NCBI RefSeq assembly: GCF_031628175.1
Contig: NZ_JAVLVT010000003.1
Span: 310,001-374,000 of the forward strand
Length of the DNA stretch: 64,000 nt
Source of the DNA: Lipingzhangella_A rawalii
Lineage (GTDB): Bacteria > Actinomycetota > Actinomycetes > Streptosporangiales > Streptosporangiaceae
Direction of reading: 5' to 3'
Shown: positions 51,857 through 60,403 of the stretch, in pieces
How the letters are laid out: every line of letters starts with the position of its first letter
How positions within the stretch are numbered: position 1 is the first letter of the stretch
Program-made: the position numbers and the translations under genes
Notes under the pieces: model-generated
The model's database searches: none
What the model was told of the DNA's origin: nothing
Seen by the model: only the letters and a program-made list of their open reading frames with translations

Positions 51857-52654
51857 TCAGCGTACGTCAGCCGCACGGCGCCACTGTTCCTGACGCGTCT
51901 GCTCCGACAGCAGCGCGCAGTCCCCGCACTTGCCGTTGTTCGGCACCCGATAGTACAGACAGCAGGTACGCCGCACGAAGAACGCGGTCTGTGGCAGCTG
52001 CGGAAACGGACGCACAAACTCGCCACGCCCCCGCAGGGGCTCCAGCTCCAGCAGGGCCTGTCCCAGTTCCAGCGCCGGTTGGCTCATCCCGGGACGCAGG
52101 TCGGCGAGGCGGCGACACGCCCCCGACACCGAGGACGCCACGTTTCCCCACAGCAGCCCCGGCGCGAGCTTCACCTGCTCGCGTGCTGCCGCGGCGAGTG
52201 GCTGGAACACCTCGGTCAGAACGTGTTCACTGATGGCGTGCGCCGCCGCCGACGGATCCGTGCCACAGCGCACGGCTTCGGTATCGCCGACCCGTAGAGG
52301 AATGGGGCCCTCCTGGCTGGGTTGCCAGTACAGTGCCGACGGTGGACACAGCAGCCCATACGTGACGGTGGTTGCGATGCTCGGGGACAGCAGCCGCGAG
52401 GCGGTCCCCTGGAACATGATGGAGGCGGCAACCCGGGGCTCGATGTCGCCGACCCCGCGCCCGCAGCGGTGGGCGATCCGTTGGCGCACATCCGCGATGC
52501 GCTGGGCAAGGACCCCTGGATCCGACCACAACTGGTTCAGGGGACGCCACGGGGCATCCACCACCCTGACGGGTGGGTCGGGTACCTCGACGTCGAAGAA
52601 TCCGCCGAGTTCGGCGGTGTCGGTGAGGGCAGTGCGAATGTCGCGGACCGTCAA
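51857..52654 (-). CDS. FhuF-like [2Fe-2S] reductase in cobalamin operon
   Basis: This 265-residue protein has the C-terminal FhuF-type cluster motif CC-x10-C-x2-C (RTCCLYYRVPNNGKCGDC). FhuF reduces ferric siderophores in the cytoplasm. The TTG start at 52654 has AAGGAG 6 nt upstream and overlaps the ATPase stop (TTGA). The whole operon sits behind a cobalamin riboswitch, so a role in reducing cob(III)alamin after uptake, or releasing it from a carrier, is a reasonable inference. Alternatively the transporter also handles siderophores. No signal peptide or TM segments are present. It is followed at once by the SpoU methyltransferase gene. Confidence 0.82.
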   Translation of the reverse strand: MTVRDIRTALTDTAELGGFFDVEVPDPPVRVVDAPWRPLNQLWSDPGVLAQRIADVRQRIAHRCGRGVGDIEPRVAASIMFQGTASRLLSPSIATTVTYGLLCPPSALYWQPSQEGPIPLRVGDTEAVRCGTDPSAAAHAISEHVLTEVFQPLAAAAREQVKLAPGLLWGNVASSVSGACRRLADLRPGMSQPALELGQALLELEPLRGRGEFVRPFPQLPQTAFFVRRTCCLYYRVPNNGKCGDCALLSEQTRQEQWRRAADVR

Positions 52655-53718
52655 CTCGTACTCCTTTCCCGGGCGAGTCCCCTCGCCCATCGGGTGAATT
52701 CCCCCAGCGTTGCGTGCTCGTGCGGGCTGCCCGCGTGTGTGCTGTGGAATCTGTGCCGGCCCACGTGGACATCCAACGCGGGCCACGGCGGGGCGGGCTC
52801 GTCGGGTCCGGGAACGTGCCAGCCCACGCGACGCAGGGCCCGCGCCGTCATCGCGGCGGCCGGTTCGGTTCCGGACACCACGGCGCTGCGGCGTTGCTCC
52901 GGGCTCCCGTGCGGCCGGAACGTTCCCGAGTCAGTGTCGAACACAAGGTCGTCACCGTCGAACACCGCACCGATCTCTCCGGAGAGGCTCAGTTCCTCGG
53001 GGGTGCCGCTGCGCAGTTGCCCCCGGGACACCAGCCACACCATGTCGGCGACACGCAGCGCAAGCTCCAGGTCATGCGTGCAGACCACCACGGCCAGGTG
53101 TTGCCCTTCGGCGAGCTGCCGCAACAGGCTGGTCACGGCCACCCGGCCGGTGATGTCCAGGAATGCGGTGGGCTCATCCAGCAGCAGTGCCGAGGGCTCC
53201 TGAGCCAGAGCGCGGGCGGTGAACACGCGCTGGCGTTCCCCGTCGGAAAGTTCACCCACCCTGCGTTCGGCCAGGTCACTTGCGCCCACGGCCGCGAGCG
53301 CCCACGCGATACGGCGGTGGTCGTGCGCGTTCAGGCGGCCGGTGAGGCCGGTGTGGGGGTGGCGGCCAAGCGCCACCAGCTCGCGAGCCCGCACGAGCCC
53401 GGGCACCCCGCGTTCGGTCAACACCACAGCCAGCGACCGGGAACGCTCGGAATCGCTCATGCGCGCCAGGTCAACCCCGTCCAGGTAACAGTGCCCGGAC
53501 AGCGGCGGAGCGAGCCCACACACGGTGCGTACCAGGGTGCTCTTGCCCGCCCCGTTCGGCCCCAGGAGCACCGTTAGTTCACCGCGCCGAGCCTCGGCTG
53601 TGACCTGGCGCAGCACCGGAACCCAGTTCCGGCCGGAGTCCCGGTACCCGACGGACAGCTGCTCCAGGACCAGTCCGCTGCCCGTGCCGGGGTGGCGGGG
53701 CCGTCCAGTGTCGCTCAT
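52651..53718 (-). CDS. cobalamin/iron-type ABC transporter ATPase (BtuD-like)
   Basis: This 355-residue ABC ATPase is of the FecCD/BtuCD importer class. Walker A is LLGPNGAGKSTLVRTVCGL near residue 55, the signature VGELSDGERQRVF and Walker B SALLLDEPTAFLD, with H-loop VCTHDLELAL. After the ATPase domain (about 250 residues) there is an extra C-terminal domain of about 100 residues with FHSTHAGSPHEHATLGEF, rich in His and not typical for BtuD. The ATG at 53718 overlaps the permease stop by 4 nt. Riboswitch context points to cobalamin as the substrate. Confidence 0.92.
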   Translation of the reverse strand: MSDTGRPRHPGTGSGLVLEQLSVGYRDSGRNWVPVLRQVTAEARRGELTVLLGPNGAGKSTLVRTVCGLAPPLSGHCYLDGVDLARMSDSERSRSLAVVLTERGVPGLVRARELVALGRHPHTGLTGRLNAHDHRRIAWALAAVGASDLAERRVGELSDGERQRVFTARALAQEPSALLLDEPTAFLDITGRVAVTSLLRQLAEGQHLAVVVCTHDLELALRVADMVWLVSRGQLRSGTPEELSLSGEIGAVFDGDDLVFDTDSGTFRPHGSPEQRRSAVVSGTEPAAAMTARALRRVGWHVPGPDEPAPPWPALDVHVGRHRFHSTHAGSPHEHATLGEFTRWARGLARERSTS

Positions 53719-54824
53719 AGTGCGCCCCCGTGCGTGTTGGCTCGGCCCCGCAGCAACACCGTGATCACGATGGGCGCCCCAACCAGGGCGGTGACACTGT
53801 TCAACGGCAGCACAGCGGCCGTCCCGGGCAGGCTGGCCACGGTGCCACACAGCAGGGCCACGGCGCCGCCCATCACCACACAGGCCGGCATGAGGATCCG
53901 ATGGTCCGCGGTCGTGAGCGCGATGCGGGTGAGATGGGGGATGGCCAACCCCAGGAACGCGACGGGGCCACAGAACGCGGTGACGGTGCCGGCCAGCCCG
54001 GAGGCGACGAACAGGACCAGCCACCGCACCACGCGCACGTTCACGCCCATGGTGCGGGCGTAGGTGTCCCCGAGCAGCATCGCGTTCAGCGGTTTGACGA
54101 GTGCGAGGCTCGCGAGGCTCCCCACCCCGAGGATCGGCAGGAGCCAGGCCAGGTCGGGCCAGGTCGGGCCGGAGAAACTCCCCATCCCCCACATCACGAA
54201 CTGCTGGACCTGACGCGGGTCGGCGGATGCCACCAGCACGCTCACCAGTGCGCTGACTCCCGAGCCGACCATCACCCCGATAATCAGCAGTGTCGCCACC
54301 GACTGGGTCCAGCGAGCCAGCAGCAGCATGAGCGCGAGGACGGACGCGGCACCCATGGCCGCCGCCAGCACCGTGCCCGCACGGCCACCGCCGGCAAGAC
54401 CGGCGGTGAAGGCCGCGCTTCCGCTACCCGACGCCAGGACCACGATGGCCACGCCCAGGCTGGCACCGGAACTGACCCCCAGAATGTAGGGCTCGGCCAG
54501 GGGGTTGCGCAGCAGGGTCTGCATCTGGAGCCCGGCCAGGCCCAGCGCCGATCCGGCGGCCAGCGCGGTCACCGCGCGGGGGAGCCGGACCTCCCAGACG
54601 ATGGTGTGCGTCTGTGCGCTGACGGGGCCGGTTCCGAACAGGGCGTGGCCCACCTCGACCAGTGGGATCGGAGTGGACCCCAGAACCAGCGCCAGAGCCA
54701 GCAGGCTGGCCGTGGCGGCGCTCAGCGCCCCGAGTCGTGCTGGAACGGGCATCCGAGCACGGGGGCGGGGGAGTGGGGGTGCTGCCTGGTGCATCCCCAC
54801 CCCACCGTCGACCGTGTGGGTCAT
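53715..54824 (-). CDS. cobalamin/iron-type ABC transporter permease (BtuC-like)
   Basis: This 369-residue FecCD-type permease has about ten TM segments. Family features are VRLPRAVTALAAGSALGLAGLQMQTLLRNPLAEPYILGVSSGASLG, GSFSGPTWPDL and the coupling-helix region VAFLGLAIPHLTRIALTTADHR. It forms a dimer with two ATPases in BtuC2D2-type importers. ATG 54824 overlaps the lipoprotein stop by 4 nt (ATGA). The short hydrophilic N-terminus precedes TM1 (LSAATASLLALALVLG). Confidence 0.93.
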   Translation of the reverse strand: MTHTVDGGVGMHQAAPPLPRPRARMPVPARLGALSAATASLLALALVLGSTPIPLVEVGHALFGTGPVSAQTHTIVWEVRLPRAVTALAAGSALGLAGLQMQTLLRNPLAEPYILGVSSGASLGVAIVVLASGSGSAAFTAGLAGGGRAGTVLAAAMGAASVLALMLLLARWTQSVATLLIIGVMVGSGVSALVSVLVASADPRQVQQFVMWGMGSFSGPTWPDLAWLLPILGVGSLASLALVKPLNAMLLGDTYARTMGVNVRVVRWLVLFVASGLAGTVTAFCGPVAFLGLAIPHLTRIALTTADHRILMPACVVMGGAVALLCGTVASLPGTAAVLPLNSVTALVGAPIVITVLLRGRANTHGGAL

Positions 54825-56044
54825 GCCTCGTCCAGCTGTCGGTAGTACACGAGCTCGTGCTCCTCCAGCAGGTCCGGATGCACGATCCGCACCAGGTCGG
54901 CCAACACCAGGTCGGGCCGGCTCACCCCCTCTTCCCAGTAGAGGTTGCCGCCGGTGGGACCGATCTTGTTGTTGTTGGTCCACACCTCCCCGGTCGTGAC
55001 CGCCGTGAACTCCGCGTAACGGCCGTCGTCTGCGGTGACGTCGTCGAGGCTGCCCCAGTCGGCGCCGGCGATCCAGGGAGTGGTGTCCTGGGCCTGGGCC
55101 AGCACCTCCTCCACGTCCAGCTCGACACTCGCCCCGCCGGTGGTGTCCGACCAGGCGTAGTCGGCCCCGGCGTCCGCCAGGAGCCGGCCGGCGTAGGAGT
55201 CCCCGGCCGGTACAGTCCACACCCCGTCGCGCATCTGGCCCGTGAGTACCTGCACGGACTCGGCGTCGGCGACCTGCTCCGCGATATCCCGGTAGTCCGC
55301 CTCGATGTCGGCGAACTCCGCGCGCGCCTGGCGTTCGGTCCCGGTGAGCGCCGCGGCCAGCTTGATCCACTCGGCACGGCCCAGGGGGGTTGGCTCCAGC
55401 CATTCCGCGTTCGCGATGACGGGAATGCCCGCATCGCGTACTCCCTGATCGTCGGGGTCCTGCACTCCCGCGGTCATGACCAGATCCGGATCGTGGCTGA
55501 TTACCAATTCCTGATCGAGGGTCTGGTCAACAGCGAACTCCACGATGTCTCCGTCGTCCAGGCGCTCGCGGTACTCCGTTGTGCTGACCGTGGACCCATC
55601 AGCGACTCCGGTGACGGTCTCGGTGCGGTCCAGCAGTTGGAACAGCGGCAGGTGCGTGGTGGAGCGGGAGAACACACTGTCCACCGGAACCTCCACCACG
55701 GGAGCCTCCGCGAGCTCGTCCGTCAGCTCGGGTTCGGGGAGGCCGCAGCGCAGCAGCACGTAGCGTTCCGGATCCGCATCCGGAGCCGGTTCCTCGACGG
55801 TCACCACCTGGTAGTGGTTCTCGTAGTCGATGGTGAGGTTCTCGGCGTGGTCCAGCTCGAGTTTCTCTGGGAAGTAGTCGGTGTCCGCGTCTGCCTGCGG
55901 GTCGTAGTCCTGCACACAGTCGGCGGAAGCTGCCGGGGGTGCAGACGCGGTGTCGTCGGTTGCGTTCTCAGTTCCGGTGGCGCCGCAGGCGGTCAGGGCG
56001 AGCGTGGGCGCGAGGATGGGAAGCAGGAATCGAGCAGAGTGCAT
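54821..56044 (-). CDS. cobalamin-type ABC transporter substrate-binding lipoprotein (BtuF-like)
   Basis: This 407-residue lipoprotein has the signal MHSARFLLPILAPTLALTAC; the lipobox LTAC puts the lipid-bearing Cys at about residue 20. The mature protein is strongly acidic and belongs to the type III (BtuF/FhuD) binding-protein class: SRSTTHLPLFQLLDR, HDPDLVMTAGVQDPDD, VIANAEWLEPTPLGRAEWIKLAAAL and a late WEEGVSRPDLVLADLVRIVHP. It is longer than BtuF (about 250) because of an N-terminal domain of about 80 residues with Cys in DCVQDYDP and LLRCGLPEP. ATG 56044. The 240-nt 5' leader carries a cobalamin riboswitch, the main evidence for the ligand. Confidence 0.88.
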   Translation of the reverse strand: MHSARFLLPILAPTLALTACGATGTENATDDTASAPPAASADCVQDYDPQADADTDYFPEKLELDHAENLTIDYENHYQVVTVEEPAPDADPERYVLLRCGLPEPELTDELAEAPVVEVPVDSVFSRSTTHLPLFQLLDRTETVTGVADGSTVSTTEYRERLDDGDIVEFAVDQTLDQELVISHDPDLVMTAGVQDPDDQGVRDAGIPVIANAEWLEPTPLGRAEWIKLAAALTGTERQARAEFADIEADYRDIAEQVADAESVQVLTGQMRDGVWTVPAGDSYAGRLLADAGADYAWSDTTGGASVELDVEEVLAQAQDTTPWIAGADWGSLDDVTADDGRYAEFTAVTTGEVWTNNNKIGPTGGNLYWEEGVSRPDLVLADLVRIVHPDLLEEHELVYYRQLDEA

Positions 56045-56283
56045 GGTGTGTTCCAACGGGACTGGGGCCGGCGGCCAACATGTCGTTGTCCCGTGCGAGG
56101 ACGGGACCGGATCCACACCGGGGGCACGAAAGAGTGGCCACCGGCTCCACGTCAGCGGTGGGGTCCGCGGCGTGCAGCGGCCAGTGGCGGTGGGTGCGCG
56201 TGGCCATAGCGAGCGCCGGCACCACAGGCACAGCCATGGTTGGGCCAGTCCTCTCTCGGGGAAATCCGCCCCGGTTGGTGAGG

Positions 56284-56436
56284 GACAACGGCGAGGAGTC
56301 TCCTGGCTCGCGGGTCACTGCCTGGGTCCCGGCCTTCCCATCCCGCAGGACAGTGGCCATCGATGGGACCGGCTCCCCGACTCACAGTGGCGGGACCGCG
56401 CCGGATTCGCACCGGCTTCCTCGGTTCGCCGTCGTC
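56284..56436 (-). ncRNA. cobalamin (AdoCbl) riboswitch
   Basis: On the minus strand the conserved core reads AAGCCGGTGCGAATCCGGC, then CGGTCCCGCCACTGT, a central GGGAAGGC region and the B12 box GCCAGGAGACTC (56296-56307). Closing stem P1 pairs GACGACGGCGA (near 56436) with TCGCCGTTGTC (near 56284). It lies 240 nt before the lipoprotein gene, so B12 binding should switch off the five-gene operon, probably by hiding the ribosome site. A GGGGCGG-type hairpin partner between the B12 box and the ATG could act as the switch. Confidence 0.92.
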
Positions 56437-56461
56437 ATGGTTCGTGCTTTGTCGTTCCTTT

Positions 56462-56486
56462 TAGGGTGACACATCTTCTAGGGTGA
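56462..56486. repeat. two direct repeats in divergent promoter
   Basis: TAGGGTGA occurs at 56462 and 56479, 17 bp apart, between the B12 operon and the cyclodeaminase-like gene. They may be paired -10-like boxes or a regulator site. Confidence 0.35.
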
Positions 56487-56528
56487 GGAACCTGACATTC
56501 ACCACGCGCGCCGAGAGTGGGGACGTGG

Positions 56529-57491
56529 ATGACCGTGCACACCGTCAGTGGTGACGAGGTTCGTCGCAGCGTGCCCATGTCCGCGGCCATCGCGGAGCTG
56601 CGCAGGGTCCTGATCGAGGTGGCCGAACACGGTGACGCGGCCTTCGACATGCCCGGCCGGCAGGCGCTGGCGGACGGTTCGGTGCTGGTGATGGTGGCCC
56701 GGCATGTACGCACCGGCACGGCGGTGGTGAAGGCGCTGAGTGTGCAGCTGAACCGGCAGCCCGCAGTGGTCGGCACTCTCTCCTGGCTGGACCCGAAGCG
56801 CGCCACCCCGCTGGTGATGGAGGCGGAGGCGGTCACCACCCTGCGAACCGGTGCCATTGCCGGCCTGGCCACCGATCTGCTGGCTGACGCGGACGCCGAC
56901 CGGATGGCGCTGGTCGGATCCGGGGCACAGGCCCCGGACCAGGTTCGCGCCGTCCACGCGGTCCGCCCGCTGCGGGAGCTGCGGATCGTCAGTCGCAGTA
57001 CGGACAACGCCCAGCGCTTGGCCGCGCTGCTACGGGCCGAACTTGTGGACACGCGGATCACGGCCACGGGCACGGATTCGTCCGGGCCGGATGCCATTCG
57101 CGTAGCCGTGTCCGGCATGCCCATTGTGAGTTGCGCCACCTCCGCCCGTGATCCCGTGCTTGCCGCCAGTGACCTGCATGATCAGGTGCACGTCAACGCC
57201 ATCGGATCCTTCCGGCCCAGTATGCGTGAGCTGCCCGCAGAGCTGCTCGCGGAGGCGGAGGTGCTGGCGGTGGAGAAACGGAGCGCCGCTCTGGCCGAGT
57301 CGGGTGAGGTTATTCACGCCGTGGAGTCCGGTCACCGCTCCGAGGGCGACATTTGCGAATTGGGCGAGCTGTTGCGGCATCCGGTGCGGCGATCGGGACG
57401 CACCGTGTTCACGTCAGTGGGTACCGGAATCCAGGACTGGACGATCGCGCAAGCCGTCGCGGAACGCGTCGAGGCAGTGGGCGCGGGGTGA
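56529..57491 (+). CDS. ornithine cyclodeaminase / mu-crystallin family protein
   Basis: This 320-residue NAD(P)-binding protein is of the OCD/mu-crystallin family. DMPGRQALADGSVLVMVARH and VVKALSVQLNRQPAVVGTLSWLDPKRATPLVMEAEAVTTLRTGAIAGLATDLLA are the substrate region. The Rossmann motif MALVGSGAQAPDQVRAV and VHVNAIGSFRPSMREL follow. Reactions in the family include ornithine to proline, alanine dehydrogenation and imine reduction; which applies is not clear. ATG 56529 is chosen; a GTG at 56517 is in frame. Upstream lie two TAGGGTGA repeats. Confidence 0.85.
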   Translation: MTVHTVSGDEVRRSVPMSAAIAELRRVLIEVAEHGDAAFDMPGRQALADGSVLVMVARHVRTGTAVVKALSVQLNRQPAVVGTLSWLDPKRATPLVMEAEAVTTLRTGAIAGLATDLLADADADRMALVGSGAQAPDQVRAVHAVRPLRELRIVSRSTDNAQRLAALLRAELVDTRITATGTDSSGPDAIRVAVSGMPIVSCATSARDPVLAASDLHDQVHVNAIGSFRPSMRELPAELLAEAEVLAVEKRSAALAESGEVIHAVESGHRSEGDICELGELLRHPVRRSGRTVFTSVGTGIQDWTIAQAVAERVEAVGAG

Positions 57492-57516
57492 ACACCCGGC
57501 GAGCGCTGGGCAAATA

Positions 57517-57555
57517 GGTCTAAGCCAAGGGTCTAGGCCAACTGTCTACGCCAAA
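57517..57555 (+). repeat. three 13-bp tandem repeats upstream of pckG
   Basis: GGTCTAAGCCAAG, GGTCTAGGCCAAC and TGTCTACGCCAAA follow each other without spacers. Each carries TCTA and GCCAA. The array ends 63 bp before the pckG start. Confidence 0.75.
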
Positions 57556-57618
57556 TGGCCAGCGTAGGTGTGGATCGGTCATCATGCGAGCGCAAGACCC
57601 CTACCTTTAGGAGCCGTT

Positions 57619-59433
57619 GTGACTGACCTGACCCATGCCGTCGACGCACCGCCGACCAGCCATCGTGAGCTGGCCGACTGGGTGCGTGAGGTCGCCGACC
57701 TCACCCGGCCGGATCGGATCGTCTGGTGTGACGGCTCCGCCGAGGAGTGGGACCGCCTGACCAGCGAGCTCGTTGAGGCGGGGACCTTCGTCCGGCTCAA
57801 CGACGAGCTGCGTCCCAACAGCTTCTACTGCCGCTCCGACCCCAGCGATGTGGCACGGGTGGAGGACCGCACCTTCATCTGCTCGGAGCGCAAGGAGGAC
57901 GCGGGCCCCACGAACAACTGGGTCGACCCGGCCGAGATGCGCGCGACGTTCGCGGACGTCTTCGCCGGCAGCATGCGCGGCCGCACCATGTATGTCGTGC
58001 CGTTCTGCATGGGCCCCCTCGGCGGCAACATTTCCCAGCTCGGCGTGGAGATCACCGACTCTCCGTACGTTGTGGTGTCCATGCGGATCATGGCCCGCAT
58101 GGGTACCCCGGCGCTGCGGCTCATCGAGGAGCGCGGCACCTTCGTCAAGGCCGTGCACTCGGTCGGGGCCCCGCTGGAGCCGGGACAGCAGGACGTCCCC
58201 TGGCCCTGCAACTCCACCAAGTACATCTCCCACTTCCCCGAGACCCGCGAAATCTGGTCCTACGGATCGGGATACGGCGGCAACGCCCTGCTCGGCAAGA
58301 AGTGCTACGCCCTACGCATCGCCTCGGTCATGGCCCGGGATGAGGGCTGGCTGGCCGAGCACATGCTCATCCTGAAACTCACCCCACCGCAGGGGGAGCC
58401 CCGCTATGTCGCCGCCGCCTTCCCCAGCGCCTGCGGCAAGACCAACCTGGCGATGCTCCAGCCCACCATCCCCGGCTGGAAGGTCGAGACCGTGGGTGAC
58501 GACATCGCCTGGATGCGTTTCGGCGACGACGGCCGCCTGTACGCCATCAACCCGGAGGCGGGCTTCTTCGGGGTCGCCCCGGGCACCGGCGAGGACACCA
58601 ACGCCAATGCGGTGCGCACGCTGTGGGGCAACAGCATCTTCACGAATGTGGCCCTCACCGACGACGGGGACGTCTGGTGGGAGGGACTGACCGAGGAACC
58701 ACCGGCACACCTGATCGACTGGAAGGGCCGCGACTGGACGCCCGACTCCGACGAACCGGCCGCCCACCCCAACGCCCGGTTCACCACCCCGGCCGGCCAG
58801 GCCCCCACGATCGCCCCGGAATGGGAAGACCCCAAGGGCGTTCCCATCTCGGCGATCCTGTTCGGTGGCCGCCGCGCCAGCGCCGTGCCGCTCGTCACCG
58901 AGTCCTTCGACTGGAACCACGGCGTCTACCTCGGGGCGAACGTCGCCTCGGAGAAGACCGCCGCCCAGGAGGGCACGGTTGGGGAACTCCGCCGGGATCC
59001 CTTCGCCATGCTTCCCTTCTGTGGCTACAACATGGGCGACTACTTCGCCCACTGGGTGCGCACCGGAGCGAAGGCCGACCCCGAGAAGCTCCCACACATC
59101 TACTACGTCAACTGGTTCCGCAAAGACGCCGACGGCCGGATCGTGTGGCCCGGATTCGGTGAGAACATCCGAGCTCTCAAGTGGATCGTGGAACGGCTGA
59201 ACGGTACGGCCGAGGCCCAGGAGACCCCGATCGGTAACGTACCGACTCCGGAGTCCCTGGACACCGAGGGCCTGTCCATCAGCGAGGAGGACCTGCGCTA
59301 CGTGCTCTCGGTAGACCCGGACACCTGGCGTAAGGAAGCCGAGCTGGTGCCGGAGTTCTTCCGCACCTTCGGCGACCACCTGCCCGCCGAGCTCTGGGAG
59401 CAGTACGAGGCCCTGCTCAAGCGACTGGGCTAA
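57619..59433 (+). CDS. pckG: phosphoenolpyruvate carboxykinase (GTP)
   Basis: This 604-residue GTP-dependent PEPCK converts oxaloacetate to phosphoenolpyruvate at the entry to gluconeogenesis. The kinase motif is AAAFPSACGKTNLAMLQP (P-loop with the hyperreactive Cys). VETVGDDIAWMRF provides metal ligands, and NPEAGFFGVAPGTG, YGSGYGGNALLGKKC and SILFGGRRASAVPLV-type segments (here SAILFGGRRASAVPLV) follow. Guanine-site FCGYNMGDYFAHW and NWFRKDADGRIVWPGFGEN are GTP-type specific. Length fits (about 600-620). GTG 57619 has TTTAGGAG 5 nt upstream. A 13-bp triple repeat array just upstream is the likely control region. Confidence 0.97.
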   Translation: MTDLTHAVDAPPTSHRELADWVREVADLTRPDRIVWCDGSAEEWDRLTSELVEAGTFVRLNDELRPNSFYCRSDPSDVARVEDRTFICSERKEDAGPTNNWVDPAEMRATFADVFAGSMRGRTMYVVPFCMGPLGGNISQLGVEITDSPYVVVSMRIMARMGTPALRLIEERGTFVKAVHSVGAPLEPGQQDVPWPCNSTKYISHFPETREIWSYGSGYGGNALLGKKCYALRIASVMARDEGWLAEHMLILKLTPPQGEPRYVAAAFPSACGKTNLAMLQPTIPGWKVETVGDDIAWMRFGDDGRLYAINPEAGFFGVAPGTGEDTNANAVRTLWGNSIFTNVALTDDGDVWWEGLTEEPPAHLIDWKGRDWTPDSDEPAAHPNARFTTPAGQAPTIAPEWEDPKGVPISAILFGGRRASAVPLVTESFDWNHGVYLGANVASEKTAAQEGTVGELRRDPFAMLPFCGYNMGDYFAHWVRTGAKADPEKLPHIYYVNWFRKDADGRIVWPGFGENIRALKWIVERLNGTAEAQETPIGNVPTPESLDTEGLSISEEDLRYVLSVDPDTWRKEAELVPEFFRTFGDHLPAELWEQYEALLKRLG

Positions 59434-60403
59434 GGCGTGCCCCAGCCCGGGCTCGCGCACCGGTACCGACCACGGCCGCTGTGCGAGTCCGGCCCGGTCC
59501 TCGGGCGTGCGCCTGCATGCCCGAGAGCCGCGGTCGGGACGGTGCGCACCCCTGACCGAGCACCGTCATCGGGGCGCCCGCGGGTGCACCATGCGCCGCT
59601 CCCGCCCCACCTCGGGGGTCGTTGTGCAGCAGACCACGGCGCCCCCATGACCTCACCAGGGGGCACCCCCACGGCCACCGCCCCGCACGTCCCGTTGGCC
59701 GTCGTGCGGGGGAGCGTTGCCGGGCGTGGATGGGAGCCCGCGGGGAGGCTGGCGGGACGCGCCCGAACCCTACGTTCCCTGGGGAAAGTGCGGGTGGGGG
59801 TGGTTGGTTGCCCGTGCGGGCCGTGGTGGCCGCCGCCGGCATCGCGCCGTGGTGGTCACCGGTGGTGTCCTGTTTCCGGGGGCGCTCCCCCGCACGACGG
59901 CCAGCGGGGGCGTGGGGGAGTGTGCTGGGAGTGTTCTGCCGGGCCGGATGGCTCTGCGCGCGGCGGCCAGCGGTAGGTGGGGGTCGCTGTGCACACCCCC
60001 ACGGTCACTCAGAAACACGCCCCACACCTCATGGCCCAGGGCCTGATCGACCGGAGCGCGGGGCCACCGCCGCACCCACCCTGCCCGTAGGTATGCGCCG
60101 ACCAGCCGCACCGTCCTCCCCGTTCGTTGGCCGTCGTGCGGGGGAGCGCCCCCAGGGAGCGACGCCGCCGGCGGCCGACACGGCGGGTGCGGATCGACGA
60201 TTGCCACGACCACAATCCCCGCCCCGGGGTGCGGTGGCCGTAGGCCGCATCCCGCTGCCTGGGGGAACGCGCTTTCCGGCGCAGCGGCCAGCGGGATCGG
60301 GGACGGGGCGAACATCGCCAGACCAGGCCCAACCCCGTTCACGCCCTGGTGTCCGCGGGGCGGCCGGGCCGAACACCGTGTGCAGGGTTCGTCCGGGCTG
60401 CTC
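59434..60403. other. gene-free GC-rich region with dispersed repeats
   Basis: No protein family is recognisable in either strand over 970 bp. The word GGCCGTCGTGCGGGGGAG occurs three times, near 59697, inverted near 59883 and near 60129. The second and third copies share 26 bp as a long inverted repeat (59878-59903 with 60128-60153). Looser GGCCAGCGG relatives occur near 59973 and 60276. Confidence 0.7.

Noticed and set aside
56045..56283. open frames across the B12 leader
   Set aside because: The region is the riboswitch leader and its expression platform; the frames match no protein family.
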